Assembly: GCA_021496925.1 (NCBI GenBank)
Contig: CP053915.1
Coordinates: forward strand, 1,798,001 to 1,862,000
DNA from: Acidovorax sp. YS12
GTDB lineage: Bacteria; Pseudomonadota; Gammaproteobacteria; Burkholderiales; Burkholderiaceae_C
DNA length: 64,000 nucleotides
Direction of reading: 5' to 3'
Below the pieces are notes generated by a model. The model worked only from the letters and a program-made list of their open reading frames with translations. It was not told the DNA's origin and ran no database searches. Within the stretch, counting starts at the first letter, position 1; the number at the start of each line of letters is the position of its first letter. Positions 16,504 to 25,420 of the stretch are shown here, one piece after another. Made by a program: the position numbers and the translations under genes.

Positions 16504-17388
16504 TCACTTCTCTTTGCCGAACAGGCCTGCGGGGCGGATCAGGAGGACGATAGCCATGATGACGAACACCACGGTGGACGAAGCCTCGGGGTAGAAGACC
16601 TTGGTGAAGCCTTCGACCACCCCCAGGCCGAGGCCGGTGAGGATGGAGCCCATGATGGAGCCCATGCCCCCGATCACCACCACGGCGAAGACCACGATGA
16701 TGAGGTTCTGCCCCATCAGCGGCGTGACCTGGTACACCGGTGCCGCGAGCACGCCGGCGAAGGCCGCCAGCGCCGCGCCGAAGGCATAGGTGAGCGTGAT
16801 CATCACCGGCACGTTGACGCCGAAGGCCTCGACCAGGCGCGGGTTCTCGGTGCCGGCACGCAGGTAGGCGCCGAGCTTGGTCTTCTCGATCACGTACCAG
16901 GTGGCCACGCACACGGCGAGCGAGGCCACGACGACCCAGGCACGGTAGTTGGGCAGGATCATGAAGCCGAGGTTGGTCGCGCCTTCGAGCAGCTCGGGCG
17001 TGTCGTAGCCCAGGCCGGAGACGCCGTAGATGGAGCGGAACACGCCCTCGATCAGCAGCGTCAGGCCCAGCGTCAGCAGCAGGCCGTAGAGGTGGTCGAG
17101 CTTGTAGATCCAGCGCAGCAGCAGGCGCTCGATCACCACCCCGAAGACCCCCACCACCAGCGGCGCGGCCACCAGCATGACCCAGTAGTTGACGCCCAGA
17201 TAGCTCATGCCCATCCAGGTCAGCAGGGCCCCGAGCATGAACAACGCGCCGTGGGCGAAGTTGATCACGTTGAGCAGGCCGAAGATCACCGCCAGCCCGA
17301 GGCTGAGGATGGCATAGAACGAGCCATTGACCAGCCCCAGCAGGAGCTGGCTCAGCATGGCTGGCATGGATACACCGAAGATTTCCAT
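16504..17388 (-). CDS. livH: branched-chain amino-acid type ABC transporter permease LivH
   Basis: This 294-residue membrane permease pairs with LivM. Family motifs are LLGLVNGSFYAILSLGLAVIFG near the N-terminus, VINFAHGALFMLGA, and the coupling stretch RAGTENPRLVEAFGVNV. Several strongly hydrophobic helices alternate through the length. The start at 17388 has no good ribosome site; a second ATG 21 bp inside is possible. It follows the two binding-protein genes in the same operon. Confidence 0.92.
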   Translation of the reverse strand: MEIFGVSMPAMLSQLLLGLVNGSFYAILSLGLAVIFGLLNVINFAHGALFMLGALLTWMGMSYLGVNYWVMLVAAPLVVGVFGVVIERLLLRWIYKLDHLYGLLLTLGLTLLIEGVFRSIYGVSGLGYDTPELLEGATNLGFMILPNYRAWVVVASLAVCVATWYVIEKTKLGAYLRAGTENPRLVEAFGVNVPVMITLTYAFGAALAAFAGVLAAPVYQVTPLMGQNLIIVVFAVVVIGGMGSIMGSILTGLGLGVVEGFTKVFYPEASSTVVFVIMAIVLLIRPAGLFGKEK

Positions 17389-17439
17389 GGGTGCAGGAGA
17401 CGCAATAAGGGGTGGGGATCGGTTCGGGTCAGCAGCGCG

Positions 17440-18639
17440 TCACTTCCACAGCGCGCACTTGCTTTCGGCCTTGGCGGTGAAGACGTCGTCGCCGGACAGC
17501 TTCTTCACGATCTTGTAGTAGTCCCAGGTGCCCTTGGATTCCTTGGGCTCCTTGACCTGGACCAGGTACATGTCGTGGATGTAGCTGCCATCGGCGCGGA
17601 TCTGGCCCTTGGCGAAGAAGTCGTCCATCTTCATGCCACGCCAGGTTTCCATGACCTTATCGGCGTCGGTGGTGCCGGCGGCCTGCACGGCCTTGAGGTA
17701 GTTCATGGTGGCCGAGTAGTCGGCGGCCTGGATCTCGGTCGGGCGGCGCTGGGTCTTCTTCATGTACGCGTCGGCGAACTTGCGCGAGGCGGCGTCCATG
17801 TCCCAATACCAGCTGGTGACGAACTGCATGCCGGCGGTGTTCTTCAGGCCCAGGCTGTGGATGTCGCTGTAGAAGACCAGCAGCGGGGCGATCTTCATCG
17901 TCTTGTCGATGCCGAACTCCTTGGCCGCCTTGATGGTGTTGATGGTGTCGCCGCCCGCGTTGGCCAGCGCCAGCACCTGGGCCTTGGAGTTCTGCGCCTG
18001 CAGCAGGAACGAAGAGAAGTCCGACGCATTCAGCGGGTGGCGCACCGCGCTCGCCACCGTGCCGCCCTTGGCCTTGACGACGGCGGACGCATCCGCCTCC
18101 ATGGCGTGGCCGAAGGCATAGTCTGCGGTGAGGAAGAACCAGCTCTTGCCGCCGCCATCGACGATGGCACCCGCTGCGCCCTTGGACAGCGCCACGGTGT
18201 CGTAGGCGTAGTGCACGGTGTAGGGGGTGCACGCCTCGTTGGTCAGGGCAGAGCTGCCCGCGCCGTTGTTGATCATCACGCGCTTCTTCTCCTCGGCGAC
18301 CTTGGCCAGCGCCAAGGCGACGCCGGAGTTGGTGCCGCTGAAGATCATCGTCAGGTTCTGCGTGTCGATCCACTCGCGCGCCTTGCTGGCGGCGATGTCG
18401 GCCTTGTTCTGGTGGTCCACGGTGAGCAGCTCGATGGGCTTGCCCAGCACCTTGCCGCCGAAGTCGTCGATGGCCATCTGGATGGCGGTGGCGCCGCCCT
18501 TGCCTTCCAAGTCGGCGTACAGGCTCGACAGGTCGGAGATGTAGCCGATCTTGACCTTGTCCTGCGCGTGCGCGGCGCCTGCCAGCAGGCCGGCCGAACC
18601 GAGCAGCAGCGCCAGCGCGGTGAATTTTGCGTGCTTCAT
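17440..18639 (-). CDS. ABC transporter substrate-binding protein (Peripla_BP_6), paralogue 1
   Basis: This 399-residue periplasmic binding protein has a signal peptide (residues 1-25, cleavage near AHAQD). The type I fold motifs KVKIGYISDLSSLYAD and AIQMAIDDFGGKVLGKPIE are present, together with DHQNKADIAASKAREWID. AGGAGAC lies 7 nt before the ATG at 18639. It is closely similar to the next gene upstream along almost its whole length and ends in the same AESKCALWK. This marks a tandem duplication. Proteins of this group bind branched-chain amino acids or other small amides and carboxylates; the ligand is not predicted. Confidence 0.9.
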   Translation of the reverse strand: MKHAKFTALALLLGSAGLLAGAAHAQDKVKIGYISDLSSLYADLEGKGGATAIQMAIDDFGGKVLGKPIELLTVDHQNKADIAASKAREWIDTQNLTMIFSGTNSGVALALAKVAEEKKRVMINNGAGSSALTNEACTPYTVHYAYDTVALSKGAAGAIVDGGGKSWFFLTADYAFGHAMEADASAVVKAKGGTVASAVRHPLNASDFSSFLLQAQNSKAQVLALANAGGDTINTIKAAKEFGIDKTMKIAPLLVFYSDIHSLGLKNTAGMQFVTSWYWDMDAASRKFADAYMKKTQRRPTEIQAADYSATMNYLKAVQAAGTTDADKVMETWRGMKMDDFFAKGQIRADGSYIHDMYLVQVKEPKESKGTWDYYKIVKKLSGDDVFTAKAESKCALWK

Positions 18640-18671
18640 GTCATGTCTCCTGAAAGGTGGTTGGCACAGGC

Positions 18672-19868
18672 TCACTTCCACAGCGCGCACTTGCTTTCGG
18701 CCTTGGTGGTGAAGACCTCATCGCCGGGCAGCTTGGCGACAACCTTGTAGTAGTCCCAGGGCTCCTTGGACTCGGACTGGGCCTTCACCTGCATCAGGTA
18801 CATGTCGTGCACGAAGCGGCCGTCGGCGCGGATCTGGCCCTTGGCGTAGAAGTCGTTGATCGGCGTGGACTTGAGCTTGGCCATGACCTTGTCGGCGTCG
18901 GTGGTGCCGGCGGCCTGCACGGCCTTGAGGTAGTTCATGGTGGCGGAGTAGTCGGCCGCGTGGATGTCGGTGGGCATGCGCTTGGTCTTGGCGAAGAATT
19001 TCTTGCCGAACGCGCGCGTCTGGTCGTTCAGGTTCCAGTCCCAGCTCGTGGTGAGCAGCAGGCCTTCGGTGTTGCGCAGGCCCAGGCTGTGGATGTCGGT
19101 CAGGAACACCAGCAGGCCGGCCATCTTCATGCTCTTGTTGATGCCGAATTCCTTCGCCGCCTTGATGGCGTTGATGGTGTCGCCGCCCGCGTTGGCCAGG
19201 CCCAGGATCTGCGCCTTGGAGTTCTGCGCCTGCAGCAGGAACGAGGAGAAGTCGGAGGCATTCAGCGGGTGCTTGACGCTGCCCAGCACCTTGCCGCCCG
19301 CGGCGGTGACGACCTTGGTGGTGTCGTCCTGCAGCGCCTGGCCGAAGGCATAGTCGGCCGTGAGGAAGAACCAGTCCTTGCCGCCCTGCTTGACCACCGC
19401 GCCGCCGGTACCCTTGGCCAGCGCCACGGTGTCGTAGGCGTAGTGCACGGTATAGGGCGTGCACTGCTCGTTGGTCAGCGCGGAGGAGCCTGCGCCGCTG
19501 TTGAAGTACACACGCTTCTTCTCCTCGGCGATCTTGGCCATGGCCAGGGCCGTGCCGGAGTTGGTGCCGCCGAACAGCATGGTCAGGCCCTGCGTGTCGA
19601 TCCACTCGCGCGCCTTGCTGGCGGCGATGTCGGCCTTGTTCTGGTGGTCGGCCGATAGCAGCTCGATGGGCTTGCCCAGCACCTTGCCGCCGAAGTCGTC
19701 GATGGCCATCTGGATGGCGACAGCGCCGTTCTTGCCTTCCACGTCGGCATACAGGCTCGACATGTCGGTGATCAGGCCGATCTTGACCTTGTCCTGCGCG
19801 TGGGCAGCCGACATGGCCAAGCCCGCTGCGCCCATCAAGGCGGCCAGGGTTTTGAGGGTGGGATGCAT
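18672..19868 (-). CDS. ABC transporter substrate-binding protein (Peripla_BP_6), paralogue 2
   Basis: This 398-residue periplasmic binding protein carries a signal peptide ending near AHAQD and the same core motifs as its neighbour, including AIQMAIDDFGGKVLGKPIE and PLNASDFSSFLLQAQNSKA. The SD sequence AAGGAGA precedes the ATG at 19868. It is the first binding-protein gene after livF. Differences from paralogue 1 cluster in the ligand-domain segments (for example TSWDWNLNDQTR versus TSWYWDMDAASR), so the two may bind different ligands. Both lie ahead of the permease genes in the operon. Confidence 0.9.
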   Translation of the reverse strand: MHPTLKTLAALMGAAGLAMSAAHAQDKVKIGLITDMSSLYADVEGKNGAVAIQMAIDDFGGKVLGKPIELLSADHQNKADIAASKAREWIDTQGLTMLFGGTNSGTALAMAKIAEEKKRVYFNSGAGSSALTNEQCTPYTVHYAYDTVALAKGTGGAVVKQGGKDWFFLTADYAFGQALQDDTTKVVTAAGGKVLGSVKHPLNASDFSSFLLQAQNSKAQILGLANAGGDTINAIKAAKEFGINKSMKMAGLLVFLTDIHSLGLRNTEGLLLTTSWDWNLNDQTRAFGKKFFAKTKRMPTDIHAADYSATMNYLKAVQAAGTTDADKVMAKLKSTPINDFYAKGQIRADGRFVHDMYLMQVKAQSESKEPWDYYKVVAKLPGDEVFTTKAESKCALWK

Positions 19869-19904
19869 AGCTGTCTCCTTGTCGTTTGAAAAAAAGCTGT
19901 CTTT

Positions 19905-20615
19905 TCAGACACCCAGCAATTGGTTGAGCACCGGCATCTTGGCCTGCAGCTCGCTGGCACCGAAGTGCTCCACCATGCGGCCGTGCTCCATGACGTAGAA
20001 GCGGTCCGCCAGCGGCGCGGCGAAGCGGAAGTTCTGCTCCACCATGACCACGGTGTAGCCCTGCTGGCGCAGCGTGGTGATCATGCGCGCCAGCGCCTGC
20101 ACGATCACCGGCGCCAGTCCTTCGGAAATTTCATCGAGCAGCAGCAGCTTGGCGCCGGTGCGCAGGATGCGCGCCACCGCCAGCATCTGCTGCTCGCCGC
20201 CCGACAGGCGCGTGCCCTGGCTGTTCTTGCGCTCGGCCAGGTTGGGGAACATGGCGTAGATCTGCTCCAGCGTCATGCCGGCGTGGCCGGTCTTGAGCTG
20301 CGGCGGCAGGAGCAGGTTTTCCTCGCACGACAGGCTGGAGAAAATGCCGCGCTCCTCGGGGCAATAGCCCACGCCCAGGTGGGCGATGCGGTGCGTGGGC
20401 AACCCGATGGTTTCGCGCCCGTTGATGCGGATCGAGCCCTTGCGCGCGCCGGTCAGGCCCATGATGGCCCGCATGGTGGACGTGCGGCCCGCGCCATTGC
20501 GGCCCAGCAGCGTCACCACCTCGCCCGGCTGGACTACCAGGTCGACGCCGTGCAGCACATGCGATTCGCCGTACCAGGCCTGCAGGCCCTTGATTTCGAG
20601 TGCGGGTGCCGCCAT
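19905..20615 (-). CDS. livF: ABC transporter ATP-binding protein LivF
   Basis: This 236-residue ATPase subunit belongs to the HAAT importer. The Walker A motif reads GRNGAGRT (residues 38-45), with Arg44 in place of the usual catalytic-site Lys. The signature LSGGEQQMLAVAR, Walker B LLLLDEISEGLAP and VMVEQN are normal. The gene starts 1 bp after the livG stop. The Lys-to-Arg change would normally weaken ATP binding, so ATP turnover may depend on LivG. The translation of the codons around 20484-20486 was checked directly. Confidence 0.93.
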   Translation of the reverse strand: MAAPALEIKGLQAWYGESHVLHGVDLVVQPGEVVTLLGRNGAGRTSTMRAIMGLTGARKGSIRINGRETIGLPTHRIAHLGVGYCPEERGIFSSLSCEENLLLPPQLKTGHAGMTLEQIYAMFPNLAERKNSQGTRLSGGEQQMLAVARILRTGAKLLLLDEISEGLAPVIVQALARMITTLRQQGYTVVMVEQNFRFAAPLADRFYVMEHGRMVEHFGASELQAKMPVLNQLLGV

Positions 20616-20616
20616 G

Positions 20617-21387
20617 TCAGTGCGCTCCCTGCAGTTGACCGTCCGTCGTGCCCATGTAGGCTTCCATCACTTGGGGGTTGTTCGAGACTTCCTCGTAGGC
20701 GCCCTCGGCCAGCACGGCGCCGCGCTGCAGCACCGTGATGCGGTCGGCGATGGTCGAGATCACCTTCATGTTGTGTTCCACCATCAGGATGGTGCGGCCG
20801 GCCGACACCTTCTTGATGAGCTGCGTGACGCGGTCCACGTCCTCGTGGCCCATGCCCTGCGTCGGCTCGTCCAGCAGCATGAGCTCGGGCTCCATCGCCA
20901 GCGTGGTGGCGATCTCCAGCGCGCGCTTGCGGCCGTAGGGCAGGTTCACGGTGACTTCGTCGGCCAGCGACTCCAACCCGACCTCGGCCAGCAGTTGCAT
21001 GGCGCGGCCATTGAGCTGGTCGAGCGACTTCTCGCTGCGCCAGAAATGGAACGAGGTGCCGAGCCTGCGCTGCAGGCCCAGGCGCACGTTCTCCATCAGC
21101 GTCAGGTGCGGGAAGACGGCGGAGATCTGGAACGAGCGGATCACGCCACGGCGCGCGATCTGCGCGGGCTGCTCACGGGTGATGTCCTGTCCGTTGAAAC
21201 GGATGGTGCCCGAGGTGGGCTCCAGGAACTTGGTGAGCAGGTTGAAACAGGTGGTCTTGCCTGCGCCATTGGGCCCGATCAGCGCATGGATGGAGCCCCG
21301 GCGCACGCTCAGGTTCACATCGCTGACGGCGGTAAAGCCCTTGAATTCCTTGGTCAGGCGGGAGGTTTCGAGAATGACGTCACTCAT
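20617..21387 (-). CDS. livG: ABC transporter ATP-binding protein LivG
   Basis: This 256-residue ATPase subunit pairs with LivF. It has Walker A GPNGAGKTT, Walker B ELMLLDEPTQGMG and the LivG/F hallmark MVEHNMKVI. The signature is divergent (VNLPYGRKRALEIATTLA), as usual for LivG. The ATG at 21387 (MSDVILETSRLTKEF) is chosen by alignment to family N-termini; the frame is open further upstream but that part lacks family sequence. It is the first gene of the livG-livF-SBP-SBP-livH-livM operon, so the promoter lies in 21388-21550. Confidence 0.93.
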   Translation of the reverse strand: MSDVILETSRLTKEFKGFTAVSDVNLSVRRGSIHALIGPNGAGKTTCFNLLTKFLEPTSGTIRFNGQDITREQPAQIARRGVIRSFQISAVFPHLTLMENVRLGLQRRLGTSFHFWRSEKSLDQLNGRAMQLLAEVGLESLADEVTVNLPYGRKRALEIATTLAMEPELMLLDEPTQGMGHEDVDRVTQLIKKVSAGRTILMVEHNMKVISTIADRITVLQRGAVLAEGAYEEVSNNPQVMEAYMGTTDGQLQGAH

Positions 21388-21555
21388 TGCGCTGAAGGCT
21401 TTTCCTTGAATGCTGCACGGCGCACCCGCGCGCCAGAATGGCGCAGCCTTGGTGCTGTACGGCATCGTATGCGGCCCCGGGGGCGCGACAAATGGGAGAA
21501 ATGCCTATGTATAAACGCCTATCGCGACAACCCGCAGAGGCGCAGGAATTCAGCA

Positions 21556-21610
21556 GGAAAAATGGCTAAAACCCTTGTGCAGCAAGCACAAGCAGCTCTC
21601 GATTGAATAG
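21556..21610. repeat. dispersed repeat element, copy 5
   Basis: The sequence contains AGCAAGCACAAGCAGCTCTC followed by GATTGAATAG, related to the arm AAGCGCAAGCAGCTATC in mutL and, when reversed, to the pilX/pilY1 copy. It lies between the DUF1178 gene and the liv promoter. Confidence 0.65.
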
Positions 21611-21634
21611 CAAACGAAACCGCGAAAGGTGCGC

Positions 21635-22090
21635 TTACTGCAGGGTTTCCTTGGCTGCGGCAGGAAGGGGCAAGGGAAGGACGGCAATGCCTTCGTCGAG
21701 CAACCGGGCCGTTTCCTGCAGGCTGGCCTGGCCCCGGATGGCGCGCTGCGCCGCTTCGCCGTAGTGCATGCGGCGCGCCTCGTCGGCGAAGCGCGCGCCC
21801 ACGTCCTCGGTCTCGGCCATGATCCTGCGCGCAGCGTGCAGCCAGGCCGCTTGCAGCGCCGCGCCAGGAGCGCCCGGCGGCGCGGGGGCGTCTTCTGCAG
21901 AAGGGGGTGCCGCCGGCGCCCTGGCGCCCAGGTTCAGGCGGGGCGCGCTGAGGGCCTTGCGCACCTCATGGGTGCCGCACACGGGGCATTCAAGCAAGCC
22001 TTGCTGCAGCTGGGCCTGGAAATCTTCCTCGCCGGCGAACCAGCCCTCGAAGACATGCCCCTCGCCACAATGCAGGTTCAGCACCTTCAT
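21635..22090 (-). CDS. DUF1178 family protein
   Basis: The 151-residue product starts MKVLNLHCGEGHVFEGWF and contains CPVCGTHEVRKALSAP, the pattern of the DUF1178 family. The Cys pair resembles a zinc ribbon, but the N-terminal half has only Cys8 and His residues as further ligands. A Pro/Ala-rich linker (about residues 58-78) separates it from a helical C-terminal part (RIMAETEDVGARFADEARRMHYG). It lies 5 bp after the DUF2818 gene, at the tail of the nuo operon. Function is unknown. Confidence 0.8.
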   Translation of the reverse strand: MKVLNLHCGEGHVFEGWFAGEEDFQAQLQQGLLECPVCGTHEVRKALSAPRLNLGARAPAAPPSAEDAPAPPGAPGAALQAAWLHAARRIMAETEDVGARFADEARRMHYGEAAQRAIRGQASLQETARLLDEGIAVLPLPLPAAAKETLQ

Positions 22091-22095
22091 GGCGC

Positions 22096-22401
22096 TCAGC
22101 GGCGGCGGCGTACCAGGTAGCGGAAGACAAAGCCCGGGAAGGCGAAGGTCGCGAACAAGGTCGCGGTGACGGCATAGAACTCCCAGCCCTGGGGCGCGAT
22201 CTGCCCGGCGCGCCGCTCCAGCAGCAAGGCCAGCGCACCCACGATGAAGTACAGCAGCACCAGCTCACCCAGGCGCGCCACCAGGGGCTTGGCTGGCTGG
22301 GCCAGGGGGCCGACCAGCAGCCAGCGCCGGCTGACGAAGGGAAGGTTGGCCGCCACGAAGGCAACCAGAATCACGAGCCAGACAGAGGCCGACTGCGACA
22401 T
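22096..22401 (-). CDS. DUF2818 family membrane protein
   Basis: This is a 101-residue inner-membrane protein of the DUF2818 family. There are three hydrophobic segments, roughly residues 5-22, 45-62 and 72-92, ending in a basic tail LVRRRR. It starts 9 bp after nuoN and is followed 5 bp later by the DUF1178 gene, so it should be transcribed with complex I. An accessory role to complex I is inference from this position only. Confidence 0.8.
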   Translation of the reverse strand: MSQSASVWLVILVAFVAANLPFVSRRWLLVGPLAQPAKPLVARLGELVLLYFIVGALALLLERRAGQIAPQGWEFYAVTATLFATFAFPGFVFRYLVRRRR

Positions 22402-22410
22402 GCCGATGCG

Positions 22411-23907
22411 TCAGGAAGCCAGCGCGCGCACGACGGCGTCCGCGCACAGGGCCATCAGGCCGCCGGGCAGCAGGCCCAGCACCAGGACCAGGGCGCCGTT
22501 GGCAACCAAGGTCAGGCGCACGTCGGCGGGCGCCGACACGCGCGAGGCCGTCAGGGGCTTGTCGAAGTACATGACCTTCACCACGCGCAGGTAGTAGAAC
22601 GCGCCGATCAGGGACATGATCACGGCGAACACGGCCAGTGCGATATGGAAGCCGCTGCCGGAAGCGACCAGCGCCTGCAGGACCGCCAGCTTGGCGTAGA
22701 AGCCCACCAGCGGCGGAATGCCCGCCAGGGAGAACAGGCACACGGCCATGACGCCCGCGTACAGCGGACTGCGCTGGTTCAAGCCGGCGAAATCGGCGAT
22801 TTCCTCGCTCTCGAAGCCTTCGCGGGCCAGCAGCACGATCACGCCGAAGGCAGGCAGCGCGGTCAGCACGTAGGTGACGACGTAGAACATGGCGGAGCTG
22901 TAGGCGTTCTCGGCCGCCGTGGCGTCCACCGTGCCGTTGACCACGCCCGACATCAGGCCCAGCAGCATGAAGCCCATATGGGAGATGGTCGAGTAGGCCA
23001 GCATGCGCTTGAGGTTGGTCTGCATCACGCCGATGATGTTGCCCACGAACAGCGAGCCGATGGCGAGCACGGCCAGCATCTGCTGCCAGTCGATCGCCAG
23101 GGGCAGCAAGCCGTCCACCAAGAGCCGCATGGCAATGGCGAACGCCGCCAGCTTGGGCGCGCCGCCGATGATCAGCGTCACCGCGGTCGGAGCGCCGTGG
23201 TACACGTCGGGAATCCACATGTGGAAGGGCACGGCACCCATCTTGAACGCCAGGCCGGCGACGATGAAGACCAGGCCGAACACCAGCACCTGGTGGCGGA
23301 TCTGGCCCGCGTTGATGGCCTTGAACACTTCGCCGATGTCCAGCGAGCCGGTGGCGCCATACAGCATCGACATGCCATACAGCAGGAAGCCGCTGGCCAT
23401 CGCGCCGAGCACGAAGTACTTCATCGCGGCTTCGACCGAGCCTTCGTGGTCGCGGCGCAGCGCCACCAGGGCGTAGCTCGACAGCGTGAGCAGTTCCAGG
23501 CCGAGGTAGATCACCAGGAAGTTGTTTGCCGAGATCATGACGAACATGCCCAGCAGCGCGAAGATGGACAGCGTGAACAGTTCGCCGCCGCGCTCCAGCA
23601 TGCTGCGGTCGGCGGCGTAGGGGCGGCCATAGACCAGGGTGACCATCATGGCGACGGCCGCGAAGCACTTGAGCCAGTTGCCCATGGCATCGGACACGAC
23701 CATGTTGCCCCAGCCATAGAAGGTATTGCCGCTGGCGGCGTACATGCCCTCCAGCACGGCCACCACGCCCATGGTCAGCAAGGTGAGCACATAGGTCGCG
23801 GTGCGGCGGGTGCTCGAAACACCCAGGTCCACCAGGGCGATCACGCAGCCCATGACCAGAAGAACGATCTCGGGGTAGACCGCCAGCCAGCTGATGTTGT
23901 CAATCAT
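22411..23907 (-). CDS. nuoN: NADH-quinone oxidoreductase subunit N
   Basis: This 498-residue membrane-arm subunit is an antiporter-like proton channel with about 14 helices. Motifs include LGLELLTLSSYALVAL, KMGAVPFHMWIPDVYHGAPT and the broken-helix lysine region NLKRMLAYSTISHMGFML. The start MIDNISWLAVYPEI matches family N-termini. It is the last core nuo gene, 24 bp after nuoM. Confidence 0.96.
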   Translation of the reverse strand: MIDNISWLAVYPEIVLLVMGCVIALVDLGVSSTRRTATYVLTLLTMGVVAVLEGMYAASGNTFYGWGNMVVSDAMGNWLKCFAAVAMMVTLVYGRPYAADRSMLERGGELFTLSIFALLGMFVMISANNFLVIYLGLELLTLSSYALVALRRDHEGSVEAAMKYFVLGAMASGFLLYGMSMLYGATGSLDIGEVFKAINAGQIRHQVLVFGLVFIVAGLAFKMGAVPFHMWIPDVYHGAPTAVTLIIGGAPKLAAFAIAMRLLVDGLLPLAIDWQQMLAVLAIGSLFVGNIIGVMQTNLKRMLAYSTISHMGFMLLGLMSGVVNGTVDATAAENAYSSAMFYVVTYVLTALPAFGVIVLLAREGFESEEIADFAGLNQRSPLYAGVMAVCLFSLAGIPPLVGFYAKLAVLQALVASGSGFHIALAVFAVIMSLIGAFYYLRVVKVMYFDKPLTASRVSAPADVRLTLVANGALVLVLGLLPGGLMALCADAVVRALAS

Positions 23908-23931
23908 CTCGAATCTCTCAGTTCAGTCTGG

Positions 23932-25407
23932 TCAGTGGAGCTTGGTCTGGGCCACATGCTTGAGCAGTTCGGCCACGGACGCATCCATCACGTCGGTGAA
24001 GGGGCGCGGGTACAAGCCCATGTAGAGCACGGCGATGGCCAGCAGGGCCAGCACCAGGAATTCACGGTTGCAGATGTCCTTCAGCGCCTTGACGTCGTCG
24101 TTGGCCACGGCGCCCAGGTAGACGCGCTTGAACATCCAGAGGCTGTAGGCAGCGCCGAAGATGAGCGCGGTCGCGGCACCCAGGCCGATCCAGAAGTTGA
24201 ACTTCACGGCGGCCAGGATCACCATCCATTCGCCCACGAAGCCTGCCGTGCCGGGGAGGCCGCAATTGGCCATGAAGAACAGCAGGGCGAACGCGGCGAA
24301 CTTGGGCATGGTGTTGACCACGCCACCGTAGGCGGCGATCTCGCGCGAGTGCACGCGGTCGTAGAGCACGCCGATGGACAGGAACATGGCGCCCGACACG
24401 AAGCCGTGGGCAATCATCTGCACGATGCCGCCCGACACGCCGAGGTCGTTGAAGACGAAGAAGCCCAGCGTGACGAAGCCCATGTGCGCCACGGACGAAT
24501 ACGCCACCAGCTTCTTCATGTCCTTCTGCACCATGGCCACCAGGCCCACGTAGATCACGGCGATCAGCGACAGGGCGATGATGAGCCAGGCCCATTCCCG
24601 CGCGGCATCGGGCGCGATGGGCATGGAAAAGCGCAGGAAGCCGTAGGCCCCCAGCTTCAGCATGATGGCAGCCAGCACGGCGGAACCGCCGGTGGGCGCC
24701 TCGACGTGCACGTCGGGCAGCCAGGTGTGGACGGGCCACATCGGCACCTTCACCGCAAAGGCCGCGAAGAAGGCGAAGAACACCAGGGTCTGCGCGGTGC
24801 GCGACAGCGGCAACTGGTGCCAGGTGAGGATGTCGAAACTGCCGCCTGCCTGGTTGTACAGGTAGATGATGGCGACCAGCGTCAGCAGCGAGCCCAGCAG
24901 CGTGTACAGGAAGAACTTGAACGCCGCGTAGATCTTGTTGGGGCCGCCCCAGATGCCGATGATCAGGTACATCGGGATCAGCGTGGCCTCGAAGAACACG
25001 TAGAACAGCAGGCCGTCGAGCGCGCTGAACACGCCGATCATCAGCCCGGACAGGATCAGGAAGGCCCCCATGTACTGGTTGACCCGCTCCGTGATCGACT
25101 GCCACGAGGCGATGACCACGATCACCGTGATGAAGGCCGTCAGCGGCACGAACCAGAAGGACAGGCCGTCCACGCCGAGGTGGTAGTTGACGTTGAAGCG
25201 GCCGATCCAGGGCGCCTTCTCGACGAACTGCATCGCGGCGGTGCCGAGCTGGAACCCTTCGTACAGCGGAACCGTCACCGCCAGGCCGGCCAGCGCTCCG
25301 ATCAGCGCAAGCCAGCGCACGGCGCCTGCCTGCTGCTCGCGCCCGAGCAGCAGAAGCAAGGTGCCGAAGGCGATCGGCGTCCAAATGGCAAGACTCAACA
25401 AACCCAT
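23932..25407 (-). CDS. nuoM: NADH-quinone oxidoreductase subunit M
   Basis: This 491-residue antiporter-like subunit of the membrane arm pumps protons. The sequence shows FFEATLIPMYLIIGIWGG, with the conserved Glu of transmembrane helix 5, and PMWPVHTWLPDVHVEAPT. The lysine-containing KDMKKLVAYSSVAHMGFV follows. About 14 helices are expected for the family. It lies 13 bp after nuoL. Confidence 0.96.
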   Translation of the reverse strand: MGLLSLAIWTPIAFGTLLLLLGREQQAGAVRWLALIGALAGLAVTVPLYEGFQLGTAAMQFVEKAPWIGRFNVNYHLGVDGLSFWFVPLTAFITVIVVIASWQSITERVNQYMGAFLILSGLMIGVFSALDGLLFYVFFEATLIPMYLIIGIWGGPNKIYAAFKFFLYTLLGSLLTLVAIIYLYNQAGGSFDILTWHQLPLSRTAQTLVFFAFFAAFAVKVPMWPVHTWLPDVHVEAPTGGSAVLAAIMLKLGAYGFLRFSMPIAPDAAREWAWLIIALSLIAVIYVGLVAMVQKDMKKLVAYSSVAHMGFVTLGFFVFNDLGVSGGIVQMIAHGFVSGAMFLSIGVLYDRVHSREIAAYGGVVNTMPKFAAFALLFFMANCGLPGTAGFVGEWMVILAAVKFNFWIGLGAATALIFGAAYSLWMFKRVYLGAVANDDVKALKDICNREFLVLALLAIAVLYMGLYPRPFTDVMDASVAELLKHVAQTKLH

Positions 25408-25420
25408 TTTTATAGTGCTC

